DNA from: Lysobacterales bacterium
GTDB taxonomy: Bacteria; Pseudomonadota; Gammaproteobacteria; Xanthomonadales; Xanthomonadaceae
Direction: 5' to 3'
Assembly (NCBI GenBank): GCA_020442545.1
Contig: JAGRJX010000046.1
Location: 1-15,614 of the forward strand
Length of the DNA: 15,614 nucleotides
Shown here: positions 1-6,523 of the stretch, one piece after another
Position numbering within the stretch: position 1 is the first letter of the stretch
How the letters are laid out: each line of letters opens with the position of its first letter
The notes under the pieces: generated by a model
Databases searched by the model: none
What the model was told of the DNA's origin: nothing
The model's input: only the letters and a program-made list of their open reading frames with translations
Program-made: the position numbers and the translations under genes

Positions 1-491
1 GGTACGTGCCGCCGCTGTCGCCGATTCAGTCCGCGGCCGAGCGCGGACGGGTCGGGATGAACGGTCACTTGCCCGACGTAGCCTCCTTGCGTATCCCGGT
101 CCGCTATCTGGCCAACATGCTGACCGCCGGTGACGAGGCTCCGGTGATCCGTGCGCTCGAACGCATGATGGCGATGCGCGCCTGGCGTCGCGCCATGAAC
201 GTCGACGGCGTCGAGGACATCGAGGTGCTGCAGCAGGCGGGCTTGACCGTTGCCCAGGCCGAAGACATGTATCGCTACCTGGCCATCGCCAATTACGAAG
301 ACCGGTTCGTGATTCCTACCGCACATCGGGAGTATGCCGACGACGCCTTTGGGGAACGCGGCGGATGCGGATTCACGTTTGGTAATGGCTGCAGCGGCCA
401 CAGTCCTGCGGATCTGTTCGGTGAGCGGCGGACCACGTCCTATTCGGTGCCGCCGAACCGCCAGGAGAATGACCGCGAGGTGGCGACGTGA
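1..491 (+). CDS. narH: Respiratory nitrate reductase beta subunit, C-terminal part (5' truncated)
   Basis: This is the last ~162 residues of NarH, the iron-sulfur electron-transfer subunit of the membrane-bound cytoplasmic-facing nitrate reductase NarGHI. It passes electrons from NarI haems to the molybdenum site of NarG. The reading frame is open from the window edge (first full codon at base 3), so the gene starts outside. Recognisable stretches include PPLSPIQSAAERG, SLRIPVRYLANMLTAGD, MYRYLAIANYEDRFV and GCGFTFGNGC, which closely follow E. coli NarH and belong to its C-terminal domain. The Fe-S cluster cysteines lie in the missing N-terminal part; the two cysteines near the end here are not known cluster ligands. 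The stop TGA (489-491) overlaps the narJ start GTG, indicating translational coupling. The tail after the GCGFTFG motif differs from E. coli, as is usual. Confidence 0.97.
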   Translation, partial: YVPPLSPIQSAAERGRVGMNGHLPDVASLRIPVRYLANMLTAGDEAPVIRALERMMAMRAWRRAMNVDGVEDIEVLQQAGLTVAQAEDMYRYLAIANYEDRFVIPTAHREYADDAFGERGGCGFTFGNGCSGHSPADLFGERRTTSYSVPPNRQENDREVAT

Positions 492-1171
492 GCATGCTCA
501 AACTGATCGGCGTGCTCCTGGACTATCCGTCCGACGAACTCTGGGAGCATCGGGAAGAACTCGTCGACGCCAGTCGGTCCGACGTCCTTTCAAGCACACG
601 CAGTCAGCAGCTGACGACCTTCGTGGAGAATCTGCTGGATTCCGATCCGCTGCAGGCGCAGGACAACTGGCTGGCGCTGTTCGACCGTGGCCGCTCGATG
701 AGTCTGCTGCTCTTCGAGCACATTCACGGCGAGTCGCGCGATCGGGGACAGGCCATGGTCGACCTGATCGAGACCTACCGAAAGAACGGTTTCTCACTCA
801 GCGCCAAGGAACTGCCGGACTACCTTCCCCTGTTGCTGGAGTACCTGTCGCGCCAGCCGCTCGAAGAGGCCAGGGACTGGTTGCATCACGTCAGCCATAT
901 CGTCGGTCTTCTCGCGGCCAGGGCAGCAGAACGGCAAACGCCGTATGCGCTCTTGTTCGAGCTGCTGGTCGAGTTTTCGGAAGGAAGTCTTGACCTGGCG
1001 GCTTTCCGCAAGCGAGCGCAACAGGAGCCTCGCGACGACACACCAGAAGCCATGGACAAGCTCTGGGAGGAGGAGGCCGTCCGCTTCGGTCCCGACGCGC
1101 CGGACGAGGGCTGCGGACCCGCCGGCCATACCCCAAAGCCCGCCCATCAAAGCAGTGAGATGCCATCATGA
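488..1171 (+). CDS. narJ: Nitrate reductase assembly chaperone (delta subunit)
   Basis: NarJ is a cytoplasmic dedicated chaperone of the TorD/DmsD/NarJ superfamily. It binds apo-NarG, allows molybdenum cofactor and Fe-S insertion, and holds the complex back from the membrane until it is mature; it is not part of the final enzyme. The 227-residue product is close to the usual length (E. coli about 236) and is helix-rich and acidic. It starts with LKLIGVLLDYPSDELWEHREEL and contains LLLFEHIHGESRDRGQAM, a hallmark of NarJ. The GTG start (488) overlaps the narH stop by four bases (GTGA); an alternative ATG lies two codons later at 494. The stop overlaps the narI start (ATGA). The C-terminal tail after about residue 200 is proline- and glycine-rich and probably disordered. 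Confidence 0.95.
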   Translation: MSMLKLIGVLLDYPSDELWEHREELVDASRSDVLSSTRSQQLTTFVENLLDSDPLQAQDNWLALFDRGRSMSLLLFEHIHGESRDRGQAMVDLIETYRKNGFSLSAKELPDYLPLLLEYLSRQPLEEARDWLHHVSHIVGLLAARAAERQTPYALLFELLVEFSEGSLDLAAFRKRAQQEPRDDTPEAMDKLWEEEAVRFGPDAPDEGCGPAGHTPKPAHQSSEMPS

Positions 1172-1875
1172 CCTCGTCGATCAATCTCTTTGCGTTCCAG
1201 ATATACCCCTACATCGCGCTCACCGTCCTGTTTGTTGGCAGCTGGTTGCGCTATGACCGGGCCATGTACACCTGGCGTACCGGCTCGAGCCAGCTGCTGT
1301 CCAGCCGTGGCATGCGGGTCGCGAGCAACCTGTTCCATCTGGGCGTGCTGGCGATCCTTGGCGGCCATCTGGTGGGTCTTCTGACGCCGCACTCTGTCTA
1401 CGAACATGTGATTTCCGCACCGCAAAAGCAGTTGCTGGCAATGGTTGCCGGCGGTGTGTTCGGCGCGGTCTGCCTGGTTGGCCTGTTGATGCTGCTCTGG
1501 CGGCGGCTGTTCAATCCTCGCGTTCGTGCCACCGGGACGGTGGCAGATACCATGGTGCTGGTGCTGCTGCTTGCCCAACTGCTGCTTGGACTGTATTCCA
1601 TCGTTCTGTCCACGCACCACATGGATGGCAGCGTCATGATCCTGCTGGGCGAGTGGGCGCAGCATATTGTGACCTTCCGCGGCGGCGCCGCCGACTTCAT
1701 CGCCGGGGTTCACTGGGTCTACAAGGCCCACGTATTCCTCGGCATGACCTTGTTCCTGATTGCGCCGTTCACACGACTGGTGCACATCTGGAGCATTCCG
1801 GTGAGCTATCTGTGGCGGCCATATCAGGTTGTGCGGCGGCGGCAGGCTGCGCTGCGCTACGGACCGAGGGCCTGA
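1168..1875 (+). CDS. narI: Respiratory nitrate reductase gamma subunit (cytochrome b)
   Basis: NarI is the membrane anchor and quinol oxidase subunit. It oxidises quinol on the periplasmic side and passes electrons through two b haems to NarH. The protein is 235 residues (E. coli 225) with about five membrane segments. His57, His67, His188 and His206 match in position and spacing the four haem ligands of E. coli NarI (His56, His66, His187, His205). The ending motif HIWSIPVSYLWRPYQVVRRR is typical. The ATG start lies within the narJ stop (ATGA), so translation is coupled. With narH and narJ it completes the usual narGHJI order; narG must lie upstream of the window. Confidence 0.97.
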   Translation: MTSSINLFAFQIYPYIALTVLFVGSWLRYDRAMYTWRTGSSQLLSSRGMRVASNLFHLGVLAILGGHLVGLLTPHSVYEHVISAPQKQLLAMVAGGVFGAVCLVGLLMLLWRRLFNPRVRATGTVADTMVLVLLLAQLLLGLYSIVLSTHHMDGSVMILLGEWAQHIVTFRGGAADFIAGVHWVYKAHVFLGMTLFLIAPFTRLVHIWSIPVSYLWRPYQVVRRRQAALRYGPRA

Positions 1876-1880
1876 GTTCG

Positions 1881-2780
1881 ATGAGCAACGAGTTGCCGCG
1901 CAGCGTTCCGATCCGGGTGATCGATGCCAACGCTCCGGAGTCCTCCAATGCCAGGCTCCACGAGCATGAGGGCCAGGACGGACCGCGCAGCCTCGGGCAA
2001 CCGGCGCCGTGTACGCTGTTCGTTGGCGAAACGCCGATCAGCGAGGCCGAAATCGCGCGGGAGATGCAGCACCACCGATCGATGAAGCCCGAACAGTCCC
2101 GGGCCGATGCCGCGCGGGCGCTGGTGGTCAGGGAACTGCTGCGACGCGAGTCCGAACGCCTTGGCGTACCGGCGGAGGTCACGCCAATGGAGAGGGAGAC
2201 CGAAGAGGAAGCGGCCATTCGCGCGATCCTGGAGAACGAACTGGAAGATCGCGTTCCTACCGAAGACGACTGCCGGCGCTACTTTGAGCAGAACCAGGAA
2301 CGCTTCCGCTCACCCGATCGAATCCGGGTGCGACACGTGTTGCTCGCTGCTGCCCCTGACGATGTCGGTGCCCGGCTGCAGGCGCGTTCGACGGCAGAAA
2401 AACTGATCGGCGAATTGGCCGATCATCCGGAACGCCTTGACGAGTTCGCCATGCGTCACTCTGCCTGTCCGTCGAAGGAACAGGGCGGTGACCTGGGATG
2501 GCTGACCCGCGGCCAGACCACGCCGGAGTTCGACCGCCAGGTATTCCGCCTGCGTGAAGGGCTGGCCGGCTTCCCGGTTGAATCCCGCTGGGGATATCAC
2601 GTGGTCAGGATCGATGAAATGGACGGTGGTCAACCACTCACGTTCGCCGATGTCCACGACCAGATCGCAGACTACCTCGCACTGCAGGTACGCCAGCAGG
2701 AAATCCAGCACTATCTGATGATGCTGCATGAGCGCTATCGGGTACGTGGACTGGATGACATCGTCGCGGCGGCCGCTTGA
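1881..2780 (+). CDS. Cytoplasmic parvulin-type peptidyl-prolyl cis-trans isomerase (NifM/PpiC-like), nar-linked
   Basis: The 299-residue product has a parvulin rotamase domain at about residues 147-246: RVRHVLL (149-155), the cysteine-containing HSACPSKEQGGDLGWL (193-208) and SRWGYHVVRIDE (235-246). His152, Cys196 and His240 fall where parvulins have active-site residues. Residues 50-145 form a helical, charged N-terminal domain as in NifM-like isomerases. There is no signal peptide or lipobox, so unlike SurA, PpiD or PrsA it should act in the cytoplasm. The chosen ATG lies six bases after narI; the frame is open further upstream but that part overlaps narI. A GAGGG at 1866-1870 could serve as ribosome binding site. 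Parvulin genes directly after narI are known in pseudomonads and other denitrifiers, so a role in folding the nitrate reductase is a reasonable inference, not shown here. Confidence 0.88.
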   Translation: MSNELPRSVPIRVIDANAPESSNARLHEHEGQDGPRSLGQPAPCTLFVGETPISEAEIAREMQHHRSMKPEQSRADAARALVVRELLRRESERLGVPAEVTPMERETEEEAAIRAILENELEDRVPTEDDCRRYFEQNQERFRSPDRIRVRHVLLAAAPDDVGARLQARSTAEKLIGELADHPERLDEFAMRHSACPSKEQGGDLGWLTRGQTTPEFDRQVFRLREGLAGFPVESRWGYHVVRIDEMDGGQPLTFADVHDQIADYLALQVRQQEIQHYLMMLHERYRVRGLDDIVAAAA

Positions 2781-2790
2781 CTCCTGATCT

Positions 2791-2807
2791 GCCACCACGA
2801 TGGTGGC
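2791..2807 (+). promoter_or_regulatory. Perfect intercistronic hairpin before narK
   Basis: GCCACCA (2791-2797) and TGGTGGC (2801-2807) form a 7-base-pair perfect stem with a three-base loop, 10 bases after the isomerase stop and 16 bases before the preferred narK start. There is no T-tract, so it is unlikely to be a full intrinsic terminator; it may stabilise or process the mRNA, or tune narK expression relative to narGHJI. It also covers the alternative ATG at 2800, which argues against that start. Confidence 0.45.
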
Positions 2808-2823
2808 GAACGGATACTCACGC

Positions 2824-4161
2824 ATGATCAATGCAACCAACCCAAGTGCCGCACAGCAGCAGCGTGCCCTGTGGCTCAGCACCTTTGCCTTCACCGTCTG
2901 CTTTGCGGTGTGGACGATCTTTTCGATCATCGGTATCCAGATCAAGAAGGATCTGGGGCTCAGTGAAACCGCTTTCGGACTGTTGATTGCAACGCCGATT
3001 CTCACCGGTTCGCTGACCCGACTTTTCCTCGGGATATGGGCTGACCAGTATGGTGGTCGCCGGGTACTCACGCTGGTCATGCTGGCAGCAGCTTTGGCCA
3101 CCTGGCTGCTGACCTGGGCACACACCTACACGCAGTTCATGGTTGGGGCGCTGTTCGTCGGCCTCGCCGGCGGTTCATTCTCGGTTGGCGTTGCCTACGT
3201 GTCCAAATGGTTCCCGGCTGGAAAGCAGGGCACGGCACTCGGCATCTTCGGTGCCGGCAACGTGGGCGCGGCAGTTACCAAGCTGATCGCACCGATGGTG
3301 ATGGTTGCGGCCGGATGGACCATGGTGGCCACGGTCTGGGCGGCGGGCATTGCCGTGACGGCAGTACTGTTCTTCCTGTTCAGCCAGGACGATCCGGAAG
3401 CAGCCGAGCGGCGTCGTTCCGGCGCCAGCCCGATGTCGTTCCGCCAGCAGATGGAGCCTCTGAAGAACATCCAGGTCTGGCGATTTTCTCTCTACTATTT
3501 CTTCGTCTTCGGCGGCTTTGTGGCGCTGGCGCTATGGCTGCCGCATTTTCTCACCGGGGCCTATGGTCTGGACGTCAAGACGGCTGGACTGATTGCGGCC
3601 GCGTACTCCATTCCTGCCAGTCTCTTCCGGATCGTGGGGGGCTGGCTGTCCGACCGATCCGGCGCACGGGTCGTCATGTACTGGACATTCGGTGTTTCCG
3701 CCCTCTGCACCTTCCTCCTTTCCTATCCGGACACCGAATACGTGATCAAGGGCATCGACGGCGACATTCGACTGCACCTGGCGACCGGTCTCATTCCATT
3801 CACTGTTCTGGTCTTCGTGCTGGGCTTCTTCATGTCGCTGGGCAAGGCCGCCGTATACAAGCACATTCCGGTCTACTACCCGAAGCATGTGGGGGCCGTC
3901 GGCGGTGTGGTGGGCATGATCGGCGGACTTGGTGGGTTCATTCTGCCCATTGCCTTCGGTGTCATGAACGACCTGACGGGCGTCTGGACCAGTTGCTTCA
4001 TGCTGCTGTTTCTGGTGGTGGCTGCGGCACTGGCATGGATGCACTTCGCGATCCGACGGATGGAGCGCGCTCACTTCCCGCAGATTGGCCGGGAAACCGA
4101 CCTGCCGGAGATCATCGACGCGGCCGAAGTGGATCGCATTCCCGTCGGCAGCGTCCGCTGA
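2824..4161 (+). CDS. narK: NarK1-type nitrate/nitrite transporter (MFS, NNP family)
   Basis: This 445-residue inner-membrane carrier of the major facilitator superfamily has about twelve membrane segments. It should import nitrate for the cytoplasmic active site of NarG and/or export nitrite. Arg66 (SLTRLFLG, segment 2) and Arg269 (SIPASLFRIVGG, segment 8) fit the two substrate-binding arginines of NarK (Arg89 and Arg305 in E. coli). Both nitrate signatures are seen: GAGNVGAAVTKLIAP at 143-157 and GAVGGVVGMIGGLGGF later. The AGNVGAAVTK form is typical of NarK1-type proteins, often described as proton-nitrate symporters, rather than the E. coli antiporter type; that subtype call is an inference. 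Start: the ATG at 2824 has an AACGGA sequence about nine bases upstream; an in-frame ATG at 2800 lies in a hairpin and lacks a ribosome site. It lies 43 bases after the isomerase gene, likely in the same operon. Confidence 0.93.
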   Translation: MINATNPSAAQQQRALWLSTFAFTVCFAVWTIFSIIGIQIKKDLGLSETAFGLLIATPILTGSLTRLFLGIWADQYGGRRVLTLVMLAAALATWLLTWAHTYTQFMVGALFVGLAGGSFSVGVAYVSKWFPAGKQGTALGIFGAGNVGAAVTKLIAPMVMVAAGWTMVATVWAAGIAVTAVLFFLFSQDDPEAAERRRSGASPMSFRQQMEPLKNIQVWRFSLYYFFVFGGFVALALWLPHFLTGAYGLDVKTAGLIAAAYSIPASLFRIVGGWLSDRSGARVVMYWTFGVSALCTFLLSYPDTEYVIKGIDGDIRLHLATGLIPFTVLVFVLGFFMSLGKAAVYKHIPVYYPKHVGAVGGVVGMIGGLGGFILPIAFGVMNDLTGVWTSCFMLLFLVVAAALAWMHFAIRRMERAHFPQIGRETDLPEIIDAAEVDRIPVGSVR

Positions 4162-4167
4162 CCCTAT

Positions 4168-4217
4168 CCCCGGAGTTGATCCCGGGGGTTGCACCGGCGT
4201 ACGCCCGGAAGCGGTGC
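4168..4217. terminator. Possible bidirectional terminator region between convergent genes
   Basis: Between the convergent narK and the TDT gene there are two inverted repeats: CCCCGG (4168-4173) with CCGGGG (4182-4187), and GCACCG (4191-4196) with CGGTGC (4212-4217). Either could end transcription in one or both directions, but neither is followed by a clear T-tract, so the call rests on position and stem strength only. Confidence 0.35.
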
Positions 4218-4239
4218 TAACTGGCGCAATGGCGTGGTG

Positions 4240-5325
4240 TTACCTGACGGCACTGCGCCCGGTTGATTCAGCAAACAGGACGCGATGCATGCTGCGAAGC
4301 ATGCCCCAGAAGGTAGCCAGCCATGCCACGCTGGCCAGCACGATAAAGACGCTGGGCAGCCATGCGAGAAAGTCGAAGCCGAGGGCAAGGCGCATTTCAT
4401 GTGTGCATGCGGCATACATCCCCAGCGGGAACACGGCCCCCCAGTAGAGCGGGTCGTAGCTCAACGGGAATCGCTTGTAGACGTGACGCCACAGGCCCAG
4501 CACAAGCAGCATCGGTATCCACCAGGTTCCGGTTGCCCAGTAGAACACCGTGAACCCTTTAAGGAACGGCACCAGCGACTCAAGGAATGGCGCGTCACCG
4601 GTGTTCACGATCAGCAGCGATCCGGCAAGCGTCGAGATCGCCATGGCGCCCATGTTGATCCAGTACGGCGGGGAAAGATCGGCTGGCGAGAAGCGAAAGA
4701 AGGTGTAGCGGTAGAAAATCAGCGACATCATCCAGATGTAGAGCATGCCGCCCCATAACCACATCGAAAGCGCGAAGAAATTCAGCTCGAGCTTTCCCGG
4801 TTGACCGATCCGCGTGGCAAGCAGCGAGCTCAGGACCGCAAGCGATTGCGTAGCGACCACGGCAAGCAACCAGCCCCCGTTGATGCCTTCGTCCAGGCCC
4901 GGCTTGCGCTCCTTGACCGTGAGTAGCGTGAACAGCGTATAGGTCAGTCCCAGCCACAGGACCAGCGCAAGCACCCAGAAGGCAATCGCAGCCGGAATGC
5001 TGTCAGCCAGCAGCAGAAACTGACTGCCCAGGAGACTGGTAGCTGCCACCATGGTGAAGAAACCAGGCCCCCGAAGGTGGTCGGAAAAGTCATTCCAAAG
5101 AGCTCTCCCATGTCGCTTCAACCTGAGCAGGTAGAGCGACCACAGGATCGGATAGAAGACCAGGTTCAGGGCGAACAGGGTGTTCGACAGCACCGGATAC
5201 TCGAGCATGTGCGCGGCCAGCGAGACGATGCCCGTGGACATCACCAGGCCAAAATAGGCGGGCGACATGTGCTGCAACGCGGGCGATGCAGGAGCGCGAG
5301 CTTCGGGAGCGGGCAGGATAGTCAT
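4240..5325 (-). CDS. TDT/SLAC1-family transporter or anion channel (TehA-like)
   Basis: This 361-residue protein has ten predicted membrane segments (about 22-40 to 330-352). It carries features of the tellurite-resistance/dicarboxylate transporter family, which includes TehA, yeast Ssu1, Mae1 and plant SLAC1: YFGLVMSTGIVSLAAHML in segment 1, the segment 8 stretch FYWATGTWWIPMLLVLGLW, and WGAVFPLGMYAACTHEM in segment 9. Members carry monovalent or dicarboxylic anions, sulfite, or act as anion channels (SLAC1 passes nitrate and chloride). Substrate here cannot be read from sequence. It follows the 3-membrane-segment gene by 27 bases on the same strand, so the two are probably co-transcribed. 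No good ribosome site precedes the ATG at 5325, and a GCACA/TGTGC mini-hairpin sits just before it. The gene is convergent with narK, so it is not in the nar operon itself, but the neighbourhood makes nitrate or nitrite movement a testable idea. Confidence 0.85.
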   Translation of the reverse strand: MTILPAPEARAPASPALQHMSPAYFGLVMSTGIVSLAAHMLEYPVLSNTLFALNLVFYPILWSLYLLRLKRHGRALWNDFSDHLRGPGFFTMVAATSLLGSQFLLLADSIPAAIAFWVLALVLWLGLTYTLFTLLTVKERKPGLDEGINGGWLLAVVATQSLAVLSSLLATRIGQPGKLELNFFALSMWLWGGMLYIWMMSLIFYRYTFFRFSPADLSPPYWINMGAMAISTLAGSLLIVNTGDAPFLESLVPFLKGFTVFYWATGTWWIPMLLVLGLWRHVYKRFPLSYDPLYWGAVFPLGMYAACTHEMRLALGFDFLAWLPSVFIVLASVAWLATFWGMLRSMHRVLFAESTGRSAVR

Positions 5326-5352
5326 CCCGGCACAGGCTGTGCTGGTGATTGC

Positions 5353-5688
5353 TCAGAAGGGCAGGGTGACCTTGCCGAGATGGCCAAGAAACAGGAACAC
5401 CGAAACAAGCACCGCATTGATCGCCCATGCCACCGTCAGCCATCGGGCAAGATAGCCCCAGGCCTCATTCTTCACGTTTAGCGCGTCCACCCAGATGGTG
5501 TGCATGATCCAGGCCGTGTACAGAATGAAGGCGCTGAACATGATGGCCAGCACCGGCGTGCTTGCCTGCCGGTAGAAGTAGAGGATGGCTCCAAACAGTA
5601 CGTGACTCAGCACGACGCCGTAGATCCAGAACGCGATCCAGAGACGGGTACGTCCCTTTGGTTCAACCGGCAGCGGTGGCATGCTCAT
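5353..5688 (-). CDS. Small three-segment membrane protein of unknown function
   Basis: The 111-residue product begins with a short cytoplasmic-looking N-terminus rich in proline (MSMPPLPVEPKGRTR) followed by three hydrophobic segments at about residues 16-38, 44-66 and 80-105. I do not recognise the family. His29 and His63 lie within or near the membrane segments, but no clear haem or metal motif can be called. A strong ribosome site, GGGAG on the minus strand (5695-5699), lies seven bases before the ATG, supporting this start. It is directly upstream of the TDT transporter (27-base gap, same strand) and could be an accessory or regulatory subunit of it; that is inference from placement only. 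Confidence 0.72.
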   Translation of the reverse strand: MSMPPLPVEPKGRTRLWIAFWIYGVVLSHVLFGAILYFYRQASTPVLAIMFSAFILYTAWIMHTIWVDALNVKNEAWGYLARWLTVAWAINAVLVSVFLFLGHLGKVTLPF

Positions 5689-5731
5689 CAGGTTCTCCCG
5701 TCTGACTTGTTTCGTTTGGTGCTGGCGTGAC

Positions 5732-5749
5732 TTGTGTGCCCGTGCACAA
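5732..5749. promoter_or_regulatory. Dyad upstream of the 3-TM/TDT gene pair
   Basis: TTGTG (5732-5736) and CACAA (5745-5749) form an interrupted palindrome with an eight-base spacer, about 45 bases before the start of the 3-TM gene and just past the stop of the preceding minus-strand gene. Its form recalls a dimeric regulator site, but it matches neither the FNR (TTGAT-N4-ATCAA) nor the CRP consensus well. It may belong to the promoter of the transporter pair. Confidence 0.3.
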
Positions 5750-5754
5750 TAAGG

Positions 5755-6180
5755 CTATGCCCGTTCCAGCTGGAGCAGCTCGCCGTTGCGATCAATCGCC
5801 AGGAAATTGCCGATTCGTCCGGACTTGATCGACTCGACCATCATGGTCAGCGGCTGTACCGCTTCGTCATCCGTGGGCGAGTGACCGCCACGGCCGGAAA
5901 GTGCGGCAACAAAGAGCACGTCCCAGTCGATCCCGGTGGAACGGGATTCGGCTTCAAGGCTGCTGAAATCAGCAATATCCTGCGGGAGCTTGTCCACACA
6001 AAGCACCGGCGATAGCGCACCGCCTTTACCGTGCTCGAAGCGCCGCTTTTCTTCCTCGGTAGCATCCCGGGGAAGCTCCGCGGCAGCAAAGACCAGCAGC
6101 AGTCGCTGCGGCTCTGCCTGCTCGCCGGCAACTTTCAGTAAATCGGAAAAGTCCTGCAGCGCCAAGCTGGCATCCTCCAT
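5755..6180 (-). CDS. Conserved small protein, function unknown (family often labelled 'ribonucleotide reductase subunit alpha')
   Basis: The 141-residue soluble protein has EPQRLLLVFAAAELPRDAT, GGALSPVLCVDKLPQDI, WDVLFVAALSGRGG and PLTMMVESIKSGRIGNFLAI. From memory these match a small proteobacterial family that databases often call 'ribonucleotide reductase subunit alpha'. The size and absence of any nucleotide reductase motif make that name almost certainly wrong. Start choice: the frame stays open to 6432, but the codons upstream of 6180 look non-coding. The ATG at 6180 has GGGAG on the minus strand (6189-6193) eight bases before it, and the conserved core (ALQDFSDLLK) begins just after. 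It is the first of three minus-strand genes; 66 bases separate it from the membrane-protein gene, so a shared transcript is possible but uncertain. Confidence 0.75.
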   Translation of the reverse strand: MEDASLALQDFSDLLKVAGEQAEPQRLLLVFAAAELPRDATEEEKRRFEHGKGGALSPVLCVDKLPQDIADFSSLEAESRSTGIDWDVLFVAALSGRGGHSPTDDEAVQPLTMMVESIKSGRIGNFLAIDRNGELLQLERA

Positions 6181-6523
6181 CCGGCCAGCTCCCAGAATCT
6201 GGCCTGCCCTGTATACCTTCCCATGATAGTGGGGCATCGTCTGCCCCGCCATCTTGACTTGGATCAGAATCACCCGGTTTCGGAACCGTAGCCCGGCCCG
6301 GCGGTTCGCTCCCGGCAATGCGCTCTGCTGACCGCGCCCATTGATCGGCTCCTTCCCATCATTCGCGCCACGCGCTCCGAAACTCCGGAACGATCCCCGG
6401 GGGTGTGCCTGGCTGGGCGGTCTTCGCGACATCCAGCATGTCCCGTGCCACGACAGGAAAACCGGGGTTGCGCGAGGGGCGCTTCGGGTTGGCAGGCGTG
6501 AGGCAAGCGTTCACCATGCGGCC
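6181..6523. other. Intergenic stretch with two small dyads, no convincing gene
   Basis: This 343-base divergent intergenic region separates the minus-strand small conserved gene from moeA. Open frames cross it on both strands, but their translations are arginine-, glycine- and proline-rich, lack family features and have no ribosome sites. It holds two hairpin-capable dyads: GGGGCA (6231-6236) with TGCCCC (6242-6247), and CGGTT (6275-6279) with AACCG (6284-6288, loop TCGG). Promoters for both flanking genes must lie here, but I could not identify convincing -35/-10 pairs. Confidence 0.5.

Noticed and set aside
2310..3125. Minus-strand open frame of 271 codons opposite the isomerase and narK
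   Set aside because: No family features; fully opposite confident genes.
4168..4217. Confident intrinsic terminator after narK
   Set aside because: Stems are present but without a T-tract, so only a low-confidence call was kept.
6181..6432. N-terminal extension of the small conserved minus-strand protein
   Set aside because: A good ribosome site at 6189-6193 supports the ATG at 6180, and the extended part looks like translated non-coding DNA.
6341..6523. N-terminal extension of moeA by about 61 codons
   Set aside because: The extra residues have no MoeA similarity, are rich in Arg/Pro/Gly and lie in the divergent intergenic region; MoeA has normal length from the ATG at 6524.
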